A stretch of 5,332 nucleotides of DNA, from the NCBI GenBank assembly GCA_020847015.1, contig JADLCW010000382.1, forward strand, positions 1 to 5,332, written 5' to 3'. Both the position numbers and the translations under genes were made by a program. Within the stretch, counting starts at the first letter, position 1, and each line of letters begins with the position of its first letter. The notes beneath the pieces are model-generated. The model was not told the origin of the DNA and searched no databases. It saw nothing but the letters and a program-made list of their open reading frames with translations. Shown piece by piece: positions 1-5,332 of this stretch. The DNA is from Thermomicrobiales bacterium. GTDB taxonomy: Bacteria; Chloroflexota; Chloroflexia; Thermomicrobiales; UBA6265.

Positions 1-181
1 CAACCAAGATTACGCGGGATTACCCGCGGTTTCCCGCGGCTATCCCCCACTCCGGGGCAGGTCGCCCACGTGTTACGCACCCGGCCGCCACGCCTCCGAT
101 CCGAACATCGGCGCGTCCGACTTGCATGCATTAGGCACGCCGCCAGCGTTGATCCTGAGCCAGGATCAAACTCTCCACCAA
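1..181 (-). rRNA. rrs: 16S ribosomal RNA, 5' end (partial)
   Basis: Read on the minus strand, this stretch contains the universal 16S 5' primer site AGAGTTTGATCCTGGCTCAG (plus-strand 155-174). It is followed by the conserved GCTGGCGGCGTGCCTAA, CATGCAAGTCG and GTAACACGTGGG blocks in the usual order. By comparison with E. coli numbering, where the A of AGAGTTTGATC is base 8, the mature 5' end should lie near position 181. Only about the first 180 nt, the V1-V2 region, is present; the gene continues past the left edge. The V1-V2 text looks Chloroflexota-like, possibly Thermomicrobia, but this is recollection and not an alignment. The gene is transcribed leftwards from the tandem promoters at 548-687. 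Confidence 0.97.
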
Positions 182-192
182 TGCCGCGCGCT

Positions 193-278
193 CTGTCGCC
201 AGAACGCACTTGCGGCGTTGCGGTTCATGTCTTTACTGTTCGCGCTCCACAGCTCCGGGTCGCTTCCTGTCGCCAGAA
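193..278. repeat. 12-bp direct repeat in the 16S leader
   Basis: CTGTCGCCAGAA occurs exactly at 193-204 and again at 267-278, a 74-bp period. The match extends to 14 of 15 bases with one C/T difference after the exact block. On the transcribed strand both copies read TTCTGGCGACAG, and the proximal copy ends about a dozen bases before the mature 16S end. A role in leader folding, factor binding or processing is inference; a remnant of local duplication is the alternative. Confidence 0.6.
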
Positions 279-473
279 TGCGCCCCCAACCGTGGCTTCG
301 CTGCTCCGTCTTCGGCGCGCAACCTCGCAAAAGGTCCGGCGCGATGCCCGCTCCCCGCACGACCCCTCACAGAGTCCCGCAACTCGCGTCCATCCGCCCC
401 ATTTGGCGCCCACTGGTCGTAAGGTGCACCTACGCGATCCCGAGAGATCGTTGGCGTCACAAGGCGGTTCGAT

Positions 474-493
474 CGGTTCTTGCTACAGAACCG
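474..493 (-). other. Hairpin in the rRNA leader (boxB-like candidate)
   Basis: CGGTTCT (474-480) and AGAACCG (487-493) are perfect reverse complements separated by 6 nt, giving a 7-bp stem with a six-base loop. It begins about 48 nt into the transcript predicted from the promoter-proximal start. Many rRNA leaders place a small hairpin (boxB) before a linear boxA, but no clear boxA follows here, so the antitermination role is only a suggestion. A simple structural or processing element is equally possible. Confidence 0.4.
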
Positions 494-547
494 CTCTCTA
501 CCGGCCTTAGCGCCCGTAGGGGTTTGCCATTCGTTCAAGGCCTGTAG

Positions 548-576
548 ATTCTACTACATCCTCGATGTCTCGTCAA
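548..576 (-). promoter_or_regulatory. rRNA operon promoter P2 (16S-proximal)
   Basis: On the minus strand TTGACG (571-576) and TAGAAT (548-553) are separated by exactly 17 bp. Each differs from the sigma70 consensus at one position. The predicted start is a G near 541-542. The promoter directs transcription leftwards into the 16S gene. Its flanks, CCCCTTGAC over the -35 and ACAGGCCTT at the start, match those of the upstream promoter. Confidence 0.75.
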
Positions 577-658
577 GGGGCGGCGCGCGGCAATTCCGCT
601 CGGTCCGGTTTCCCGTTCCGGCGGACCCCGCGCCCCCGGGCTTCCCGAAGGCCTGTGA

Positions 659-687
659 ATCATAGGCCTGGCGGGGGTCATTGTCAA
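659..687 (-). promoter_or_regulatory. rRNA operon promoter P1 (distal)
   Basis: On the minus strand a perfect TTGACA (682-687) and TATGAT (659-664) are separated by 17 bp. The -10 has one mismatch to consensus. The predicted start is a G near 652-653. Tandem strong promoters are typical of rRNA operons, and the position about 470 nt before the mature 16S end fits. The AT-rich tract at 702-709 could serve as an UP element. Confidence 0.8.
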
Positions 688-701
688 GGGGATTCCAGGA
701 G

Positions 702-709
702 CAATTTTT
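702..709 (-). promoter_or_regulatory. Possible UP element of rRNA promoter P1
   Basis: The minus strand reads AAAAATTG here, at about -50 to -57 relative to the predicted P1 start. This is within the range where the RNA polymerase alpha C-terminal domain contacts AT-rich DNA. It stands out in very GC-rich surroundings. The promoter-proximal half of a classical UP element is not AT-rich, so the call is weak. Confidence 0.35.
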
Positions 710-734
710 CGCGCTGCCGGCTCTCCGCAATATT

Positions 735-754
735 CCCGCCGTGCGGCGGGTTTT
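735..754 (+). terminator. Short GC hairpin followed by TTTT in the divergent intergenic region
   Basis: CCCGCC (735-740) and GGCGGG (745-750) form a perfect 6-bp stem with a GTGC loop, followed by TTTT (751-754) on the plus strand. The form is that of a weak intrinsic terminator. However, no plus-strand gene lies upstream, since everything to the left is the oppositely oriented rRNA unit. It may block stray rightward transcription into the hydrolase gene, or it may be a chance GC palindrome. Confidence 0.3.
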
Positions 755-793
755 CGCCCCCGCGGGCGACCCCGGATCGCCGCGACGCCCCTC

Positions 794-799
794 TATACT
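794..799 (+). promoter_or_regulatory. Likely -10 box for the C26 hydrolase gene
   Basis: TATACT matches TATAAT at five of six positions and would start transcription near 806, giving a leader of about 36 nt before the ATG at 842. No recognisable -35 hexamer lies 16-18 bp upstream, where the sequence is GC-rich. The promoter is therefore either weak, activator-dependent or miscalled. Confidence 0.4.
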
Positions 800-841
800 T
801 GTCCCAATACGATCCGATCCGGATGCGTCAGGAGTTCACCC

Positions 842-1600
842 ATGCGGCCGATCGTCGGCATCACCCCGTCCCCGTCCCAGGACACGCAGTCTCATGGCGT
901 CTTCACCCGCTACTGTCTGAACGAGGCCTACGCTGCGGCGGTGCACGCCGCCGGCGGCGTGCCCATCGTGCTGCCGCCGCAATCCGACGCCGTCGATCGG
1001 TTATTCGATGTGCTCGACGGACTGCTGCTCAGCGGCGGCGCCGATATCGACCCCCGCCGCTATGGCGATGCTGAACGCCACCCCGAGACCTACGAAGTCG
1101 ATCCTGTTCGCGATGAATTTGAAATCGCGCTCGCCCGCGGCGCGGTCAAGCGAGAGGTTCCACTCCTCGGCATTTGCCGCGGCATCCAGTCGATCAACGT
1201 CGCACTCGGCGGCTCACTCATCCAGCACCTCCCTGCCGGCGACGACAACGCCGCCGGGCTGCACCACCGCCAGCATGAGATCGGTCTCGCCGCCGACCAC
1301 CCCGGGCATACGGTGCGACTGACCGGTGATTCGCGACTGCGCAACCTCTTCCTCGGCGACGAGATCCCGGTCAACTCCTTTCACCACCAGGCCATCGACC
1401 GCCTCGCGCCCGGTCTGGTCGCTGCCGCGTACGCGCCTGACAATACGATCGAGGCCGTGGTCGGCGACGGCGACAGCTTTCTGCTGGCCGTGCAGTGGCA
1501 CCCGGAATTGATGTTCCGCCGCCACCCCGAGCAACTGCGCCCGTTCGCCGCGCTGGTGGAGGCAGCTCTCCTGCGCACCGCCCTCGCCAGCGCCGTCTGA
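842..1600 (+). CDS. Gamma-glutamyl-gamma-aminobutyrate hydrolase-type protein (peptidase C26, class I glutamine amidotransferase fold)
   Basis: This 252-residue protein has the full peptidase C26 pattern. An N-terminal RPIVGITPS strand is followed by the LLLSGGADIDPRRYG block (61-75). The nucleophile elbow LLGICRGIQ places the catalytic cysteine at 112. VNSFHHQ (177-183) and AVQWHPE (216-222) supply His220 and Glu222 to complete the Cys-His-Glu triad. Length fits the family. The ATG is preceded by AGGAG (830-834) with a 7-nt spacer. Family members such as PuuD cleave the gamma-glutamyl bond of gamma-glutamyl-GABA during putrescine breakdown, and others act on different gamma-glutamyl compounds. 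No polyamine gene is visible beside it, so the substrate is unassigned. It is transcribed alone, diverging from the rRNA unit and converging on lon, and appears cytosolic with no signal peptide. Confidence 0.92.
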   Translation: MRPIVGITPSPSQDTQSHGVFTRYCLNEAYAAAVHAAGGVPIVLPPQSDAVDRLFDVLDGLLLSGGADIDPRRYGDAERHPETYEVDPVRDEFEIALARGAVKREVPLLGICRGIQSINVALGGSLIQHLPAGDDNAAGLHHRQHEIGLAADHPGHTVRLTGDSRLRNLFLGDEIPVNSFHHQAIDRLAPGLVAAAYAPDNTIEAVVGDGDSFLLAVQWHPELMFRRHPEQLRPFAALVEAALLRTALASAV

Positions 1601-1625
1601 TTCCATCCCGCCTAAGCAAACAGCA

Positions 1626-1657
1626 AACGGGCCGGCGGATCGCTCCGCCGGCCCGTT
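1626..1657. terminator. Bidirectional intrinsic terminator between the converging hydrolase and lon genes
   Basis: The 14-bp arm at 1626-1639 pairs perfectly with 1644-1657 around a four-base TCGC loop. The stem is GC-rich with AA/TT ends. On the minus strand it is followed by a T-rich run (TTTGCTGTTTGC), as expected of an intrinsic terminator about 30 nt past the lon stop. On the plus strand, 25 nt after the hydrolase stop, the downstream bases are not T-rich. Termination should therefore be more efficient for lon. Confidence 0.85.
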
Positions 1658-1688
1658 CAGGTGTCCGCCTGTCGGCGTCAATGCTGGC

Positions 1689-4280
1689 TTATCGCCCGGC
1701 CGCTACCGGCTCGCGCACCGGTCCTGATCCCGATTCGGGGATCGCCGGCGCCGGCTCGCGGCGCGCCATGTGGAACTCGTCCGGCATGGCCGCCGCCAGC
1801 ACGTCGTCCATCGTGTCGGCCAGCACGAATGTTATCTCTTCGCGCAATTCAGCCGGCATCTCATCCAGATCCGCCTCGTTGCGGCGCGGCAGCACGAACG
1901 TCGTGATGCCCGCGCGCCGCGCCGCCAGCGCCTTCATCTTGATCCCGCCAACCGGCAGCACCTGCCCGCGCAGCGTGATCTCGCCGGTCATCGCCACGTC
2001 GTCGCGCACCGAGATCCCGGTCAGCAGCGACACCAGCGCGGTCGTCATCGCCGTTCCTGCGGACGGGCCATCCTTTGGAATCGCTCCCGCCGGCACGTGG
2101 ATGTGGATATCCGACTCCCGATAGAAATCCGGATTCAGATGCAGATCCCCCGCCCGCGATCGCACGAACGACAGCGCCGCTGTCGCCGATTCGCGCATCA
2201 CGTCGCCCAGTTGCCCGGTGACGGTCAGCGAACCTTTGCCCGGCATCCGGGTCGCCTCGACGAACATGATGTCACCGCCGACCCCGGTCACCCCGACCCC
2301 GATCGCCACGCCCGGCTGCTCGGTCCGGCGCACCCGCTCCTCATAGAAGAAGCGCGGCCGCCCCAGGTAATCGCGGATCTCATCCGGTCCAACCGCCGAA
2401 GAGACCTCCCGCCCCTCGGCCACCCGCGTCGCGATCTTCCGGCAGACTGTCGCCACCTCGCGCTCGAGGTTGCGCACGCCCGCTTCCCGCGTGTAGTGCT
2501 GGATCAGGAAAAACAACCCCTCCGCGGTCCAGTCATAGCTTTCGGCGGCAAGCCCGTGCGCTTTCATCTGCTTCGGGATGAGATAGCGCTGCGCAATCTT
2601 GACCTTGTCCTCGTCGGTGTAGCCGCTCAGTTCCAGAATCTCCATCCGGTCCCGCAGCGCGGCCGGGATGGTGTCCAGCAAGTTCGCGGTGGCGATGAAC
2701 ATCACCTTGGACAGGTCGAACGCGACATCCAGGTAGTGGTCGCGGAACGTGTTGTTCTGCTCCGGATCCAGCACCTCCAGCAGCGCCGATGACGGGTCGC
2801 CTCGCCAGTCGTTGCCCAGCTTATCCACCTCGTCCAGCACGAACACCGGGTCGTTGGCTCCGGCGCGGCGGATCGCCTGCACGATGCGCCCGGGCATGGC
2901 TCCGACGTAGGTGCGCCGGTGACCGCGAATTTCCGCCTCGTCGCGCACGCCGCCCAGCGACATGCGCGTCACCTTGCGTCCCAGCGCCCGAGCGATCGAC
3001 TGCGCCAGACTGGTCTTGCCGACGCCTGGCGGCCCCACGAAGCAGAGAATCGGCTCGTGATTCGGCGTCGCCGCATCGGATTCGCCATCTTCCGCGGCCA
3101 TCGCCAATTTCAGCTTGCGGACGGCCAGGTACTCCAGAATGCGATCCTTGATCTTCTCCAGATCGTAGTGATCCTCATCGAGCACCTGTCGCGCGTTGGC
3201 GATGTCGATCTCGCTCTCGGTGCTGATGTTCCAGGGCAGACTGGTCAACCAGTCGAGATAGGTTTTGATGACCCCATATTCGGCGGCCGCCGGCGGCAAC
3301 TTGCTCAAGCGGTCCAGCTCGCGCCGGGCCTCCTTGACCGCCTCCTCCGGCATGCCGGATTCCTCGATCTTCTGCCGCAGCTCGGTGGCTTCCGCTTCGG
3401 TTTCGTTGCCTTCGCCAAGTTCGCGCTGAATCGCCTTCAACTGTTCGCGCAGATAGAACTCGCGCTGATTCTTGCCGACCTCTTCCTGCACGTCTGACTG
3501 GATCTTCTTGCCCAGTTCCAGAACGCCCAACTCCTTGGCGATGAAGGCGTTCAGCTCGACCAGCTTGTCTCGCACGGAATCCAGCTCGAGCAGGTGCTGA
3601 CGCTCTTCGGCTTCCATCCGAAGGTTGGTCGCCACCAGGTACACCAGATGGCGCGGATCGTCGACATTCAGCGCCGCCGTCACCAGCTCGTCCGGCAAGT
3701 GCGACACCAGCGACACCAGCCGCTGGAACAAGTCCAGCGTGTTGCGAGTCAGCGCCTCGACCTCGACCGTGTGCTCCACGGTCTCCGGCGCCTGCTCCAC
3801 GCGCGCCACCAGGAAGGGCTCTTCCGTCACCCAGTCCCGGATGCGCATCCGCTCGATGCCCTGCACCGCCAGCCGCACGCTGCCGTCCGGCACGCGCATC
3901 ATCTGGTGGATCGTGGCGATCGAGCCGACCGTATAGACATCGTCCGGTCCGGCGCCCTCGAGTTCGGCGTCCTTCTGCATCACCAGCGCGACGCGTCGGT
4001 CGCCGCTCATCACATCGTCGATCAGCCGCAGCGAGCGCGGCTGCGCCGCCGCCAGCGGCACCACCGTCAGCGGGAACACCACCGTGCCGCGCAGCGGCAG
4101 CACCGGCAGCGTGAACACCTCGGGTTCACCCGTCTCGCTGGCGTCTTCGATCGCTTCCGTCTCATCCCCCCGCGGCGCAATGTCCTCGTCAATCATGGCC
4201 ATGGCCGGCTGCTCGCTCGCGCGCTCGTCTTCGGTCTCGGCTTCCGGGCGCCGGTCGACCCGCTCGTCAATATTCGTCAT
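1689..4280 (-). CDS. lon: ATP-dependent protease Lon (LonA, Ser-Lys, AAA+)
   Basis: This is a complete 863-residue LonA, a hexameric cytosolic protease that unfolds damaged and regulatory proteins with ATP and cleaves them at a Ser-Lys dyad. An acidic N-terminal extension (1-54) precedes the LON substrate-binding domain (about 55-250), a helical coiled-coil segment (about 250-345) and the AAA+ module. The module shows Walker A GPPGVGKTS (416-424), Walker B VFVLDEVDK (479-487), sensor-1 ATAN (530-533), a likely arginine finger Arg543 and sensor-2 in GVRNLER (601-607). The protease domain has PKDGPSAG with catalytic Ser740 and GGIKMK with Lys783; the 43-residue spacing equals that of E. coli Ser679/Lys722. 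It is longer than E. coli Lon (784) because of the acidic extension, a short insertion just before Walker A (about 394-408) and a Pro-rich tail (838-863). The start follows AGGG and lies 3 nt after the hsp20 stop, indicating translational coupling. Confidence 0.97.
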   Translation of the reverse strand: MTNIDERVDRRPEAETEDERASEQPAMAMIDEDIAPRGDETEAIEDASETGEPEVFTLPVLPLRGTVVFPLTVVPLAAAQPRSLRLIDDVMSGDRRVALVMQKDAELEGAGPDDVYTVGSIATIHQMMRVPDGSVRLAVQGIERMRIRDWVTEEPFLVARVEQAPETVEHTVEVEALTRNTLDLFQRLVSLVSHLPDELVTAALNVDDPRHLVYLVATNLRMEAEERQHLLELDSVRDKLVELNAFIAKELGVLELGKKIQSDVQEEVGKNQREFYLREQLKAIQRELGEGNETEAEATELRQKIEESGMPEEAVKEARRELDRLSKLPPAAAEYGVIKTYLDWLTSLPWNISTESEIDIANARQVLDEDHYDLEKIKDRILEYLAVRKLKLAMAAEDGESDAATPNHEPILCFVGPPGVGKTSLAQSIARALGRKVTRMSLGGVRDEAEIRGHRRTYVGAMPGRIVQAIRRAGANDPVFVLDEVDKLGNDWRGDPSSALLEVLDPEQNNTFRDHYLDVAFDLSKVMFIATANLLDTIPAALRDRMEILELSGYTDEDKVKIAQRYLIPKQMKAHGLAAESYDWTAEGLFFLIQHYTREAGVRNLEREVATVCRKIATRVAEGREVSSAVGPDEIRDYLGRPRFFYEERVRRTEQPGVAIGVGVTGVGGDIMFVEATRMPGKGSLTVTGQLGDVMRESATAALSFVRSRAGDLHLNPDFYRESDIHIHVPAGAIPKDGPSAGTAMTTALVSLLTGISVRDDVAMTGEITLRGQVLPVGGIKMKALAARRAGITTFVLPRRNEADLDEMPAELREEITFVLADTMDDVLAAAMPDEFHMARREPAPAIPESGSGPVREPVAAGR

Positions 4281-4283
4281 CTC

Positions 4284-4754
4284 TTACCCTGTCCCCTCAT
4301 TCCGCCGCGCCTCCGCATCCACCTGTCGCGGCACGATCGTCCGCGCGACGGCTCGGGGCAGCACGATCCGCAAGAATCCATCACGGTACTCCGCTCCGGC
4401 ATCCTCCGGCTCGATCGGAAATGGGATATACACATCGGCGCCGAATGCGCCGTAGGGAATACGCGCTTCGTGGTAGGCGCGCCGATCGGCCGAGGTCGGA
4501 TCGGGTCGCTCGCCCCGGATCGAGAGCACGTCGCCCTCGATCGCAACATTGAGCCGCTCCTCATCCATCCCCGCGATCTCCGCGCACACCACCAGCGCGT
4601 CGTTGGTCTCAAACACCTCGATCGCTGGCCGCCACCGCGCCGACTGCCCCTGGTTCATCGCCGGGCGCGGCGTCATCAGCGTCCGAAACACGGCTTCCAT
4701 TTCCTGTTGCACGCGCTCCGGATCGTGCGGACGGCTGCGACGCACTACGATCAT
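4284..4754 (-). CDS. Small heat-shock protein, Hsp20/alpha-crystallin family
   Basis: This 156-residue protein is a small heat-shock holdase that binds unfolding proteins without ATP for later refolding or degradation. An N-terminal arm (1-40) is followed by the alpha-crystallin domain (about 41-134). The domain begins WRPAIEVFETND, passes through VVCAEIAGMDEERLNVAIEGDVLSIRGER and ends in the signature AEYRDGFLRIVLP (121-133). The C-terminal tail carries TIVPRQV rather than a clean I-x-I/V motif, which may weaken or alter oligomer contacts. The frame stays open upstream to an ATG at 4853. I chose the ATG at 4754 because AGGAG (minus strand, 4760-4764) lies 5 nt before it and the family's usual length is then matched. 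It is the first gene of a probable hsp20-lon operon, handing trapped clients to an encoded protease. Confidence 0.93.
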   Translation of the reverse strand: MIVVRRSRPHDPERVQQEMEAVFRTLMTPRPAMNQGQSARWRPAIEVFETNDALVVCAEIAGMDEERLNVAIEGDVLSIRGERPDPTSADRRAYHEARIPYGAFGADVYIPFPIEPEDAGAEYRDGFLRIVLPRAVARTIVPRQVDAEARRNEGTG

Positions 4755-4853
4755 GCTGGCTCCTCTCGACCCGAGCGACTCGCCAAGCGGCCGTTCGCCG
4801 CAGTCCCTCACTCGCGGCGCCCGTCCTCTCGGAATTGCCGTCGGGACGACCAC

Positions 4854-4872
4854 CGATCGCTCTGTGCGATCG
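4854..4872. promoter_or_regulatory. Perfect 7-5-7 palindrome at the hsp20-lon start site (operator candidate)
   Basis: CGATCGC (4854-4860), TCTGT, GCGATCG (4866-4872) is a perfect inverted repeat of 19 bp. Its upstream edge coincides with the transcription start predicted from the TATAAT box at 4879-4884, so it would cover +1 to +19. This is a classical operator position, and in RNA it would form a 5'-terminal hairpin. It does not resemble CIRCE (HrcA) or HAIR (HspR). Binding by any protein is inference. Confidence 0.5.
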
Positions 4873-4878
4873 CCAGGA

Positions 4879-4907
4879 ATTATACACAGAAGGCTGCTAA
4901 GTTGCTA
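4879..4907 (-). promoter_or_regulatory. Promoter of the hsp20-lon operon
   Basis: The minus strand carries an exact TATAAT (4879-4884) in the only AT-rich patch of this intergenic region. It predicts a start near 4872 and a leader of about 118 nt before the hsp20 ATG. Seventeen bp upstream the hexamer is TAGCAA (4902-4907), a poor -35. Instead there is a 7-bp direct repeat with one mismatch, TAGCAAC (4901-4907) and TAGCAGC (4893-4899), spaced 8 bp. This could be an activator or alternative-sigma contact. The -10 is convincing; the upstream part is uncertain. Confidence 0.65.
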
Positions 4908-4943
4908 CAGATCGTGTGAAGGTTTCTGGTGTCTTCCCGGCGT

Positions 4944-5332
4944 TCAACCTGTCGGCCACAACAGTACGATGCAGACCGCGCCCCATACCGCAACGGCCGC
5001 CAGCAGCAGTCGGTCGCTCACGAGCACCCGTTCCGGGCTGCCTCCGCCGCCGCAGCGCCGCATCAGGTAGAGGTAGCGCGCCAACGCGAAGGCGACAATC
5101 GGCACGGTCAGCACCATCGCCCGCTGCCCCGCCAGATTGCGCGCCTCGACCGTATACAGCGCATAGGCCACCAGCGTCGCTGCCGCGCTCGCCGCCACCA
5201 GTTGGTCCAGCAGCGGCAAGGTGTAGTGCTGCAGATTGCGTCGATGGGCGACCGCATCCGGCAGGTGTGCGAATTCTTGCCGCCGCTTGCCAAATCCCAG
5301 AAACAGCGCCAGCAGGAAGGTGCACATCAGCA
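4944..5332 (-). CDS. UbiA-family prenyltransferase, probable decaprenyl-phosphate phosphoribosyltransferase (C-terminal part)
   Basis: The 129 codons present are the C-terminal end of a polytopic membrane protein; the frame is open to the right edge, so the Met at 5327 is most likely internal. Counting from that Met, a membrane segment (1-13) leads into GFGKRRQE (11-18). RRNLQHYTLPLLDQL (29-43) follows, then three more hydrophobic spans (about 42-60, 70-89 and 108-124), with GGGSPERVLVSDR (94-106) between the last two. This pattern matches my knowledge of decaprenyl-phosphate phosphoribosyltransferase (DPPR synthase) C-termini, which move 5-phosphoribose from PRPP to a polyprenyl phosphate for cell-envelope sugar donors. 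The Asp-rich catalytic motifs lie upstream outside the window, so substrate is inferred. It is same-strand with hsp20 but separated by about 190 nt containing a promoter, so probably a different transcription unit. No intrinsic terminator follows its stop. Confidence 0.78.
   Translation of the reverse strand, partial: LMCTFLLALFLGFGKRRQEFAHLPDAVAHRRNLQHYTLPLLDQLVAASAAATLVAYALYTVEARNLAGQRAMVLTVPIVAFALARYLYLMRRCGGGGSPERVLVSDRLLLAAVAVWGAVCIVLLWPTG

Larger units (their letters stand above)
182..652 (-). other. 16S rRNA precursor leader (transcribed, non-coding)
   Basis: This gene-free stretch lies between the predicted rRNA promoters and the mature 16S 5' end. A transcript from the upstream promoter would carry about 470 nt of leader, and one from the downstream promoter about 360 nt. 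Such leaders normally carry antitermination signals and one strand of the RNase III processing stem, whose partner would lie beyond the 16S 3' end outside this window. Visible here are a 7-bp hairpin (474-493), a 10-bp perfect palindrome AGGTGCACCT (422-431) and a 12-bp direct repeat (193-204 and 267-278). I could not identify a convincing boxA sequence of the E. coli or Bacillus type. Open frames across this stretch on either strand lack coding signs and overlap the rRNA. Confidence 0.75.

Noticed and set aside
422..431. Perfect 10-bp palindrome AGGTGCACCT in the rRNA leader
   Set aside because: With no loop it cannot form a normal hairpin, and a 10-bp palindrome is not rare enough on its own to claim a protein site.
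70..547. Overlapping plus- and minus-strand open frames across the 16S start and leader
   Set aside because: They overlap rRNA sequence and its promoter-leader region, have no Shine-Dalgarno sequence and no protein-like composition.
565..1074. Plus-strand open frame running from the rRNA promoter region into the C26 hydrolase gene
   Set aside because: It overlaps the well-supported hydrolase in another frame and is Arg/Pro-rich.
1770..2792. Plus-strand open frame of 340 codons antisense to the Lon protease domain
   Set aside because: Same antisense shadow effect; no recognisable domain and Arg/His-rich throughout.
4755..4853. Upstream 33-codon extension of Hsp20 to the ATG at 4853
   Set aside because: The ATG at 4754 has a good AGGAG and yields a normal family length; the extension is Arg/Gly-rich and unlike Hsp20 N-termini.
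3594..4919. Long plus-strand open frame (441 codons) antisense to lon and hsp20, rich in His and Arg
   Set aside because: It mirrors the GC-biased codon use of the clearly real minus-strand genes, crosses two of them and an intergenic promoter, has no ribosome binding site, and has a low-complexity Arg/His composition.
4854..4944. CIRCE or HAIR heat-shock operator upstream of hsp20
   Set aside because: Neither TTAGCACTC-N9-GAGTGCTAA nor CTTGAGT-N7-ACTCAAG is present; the TTAGCA in the region has no matching inverted arm.

Overview
This is a GC-rich bacterial chromosomal window of housekeeping type. Reverse-complemented, the left edge reads as the 5' end of a 16S rRNA gene. Its V1-V2 text, together with a decaprenyl-phosphate phosphoribosyltransferase-like UbiA protein and a Lon with a long acidic extension, suggests a Chloroflexota-like lineage, possibly near Thermomicrobia. 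That placement is a recollection-based inference, not a database result.

Layout. Positions 1 to about 181 hold the start of a 16S rRNA gene on the minus strand, running off the left edge. Positions 182 to about 690 hold its transcribed leader and two well-formed sigma70-type promoters in tandem, both with 17-bp spacers. The stretch 690-841 is a divergent intergenic region with a hairpin and a likely -10 box for the next gene. A class I glutamine amidotransferase-fold hydrolase (peptidase C26, gamma-glutamyl-GABA hydrolase type) is encoded at 842-1600 on the plus strand. It converges on a minus-strand cluster across a perfect 14-bp-stem terminator (1626-1657).

The minus-strand cluster, in transcription order, is the C-terminal part of a UbiA-family prenyltransferase (4944 to the right edge), then a small heat-shock protein (4284-4754), then an ATP-dependent Lon protease (1689-4280). 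The hsp20 stop and the lon start are 3 nt apart, so the holdase chaperone and the protease are almost certainly one proteostasis operon. A consensus TATAAT box lies upstream of hsp20, and a perfect 19-bp palindrome sits exactly at the predicted start of transcription.

I found no mobile element, CRISPR array, tRNA or obvious novel defence or biosynthetic system. The points most worth a second look are regulatory: the duplicated rRNA promoter modules 111 bp apart, repeats and a hairpin in the rRNA leader, and the palindrome at the hsp20-lon start site.
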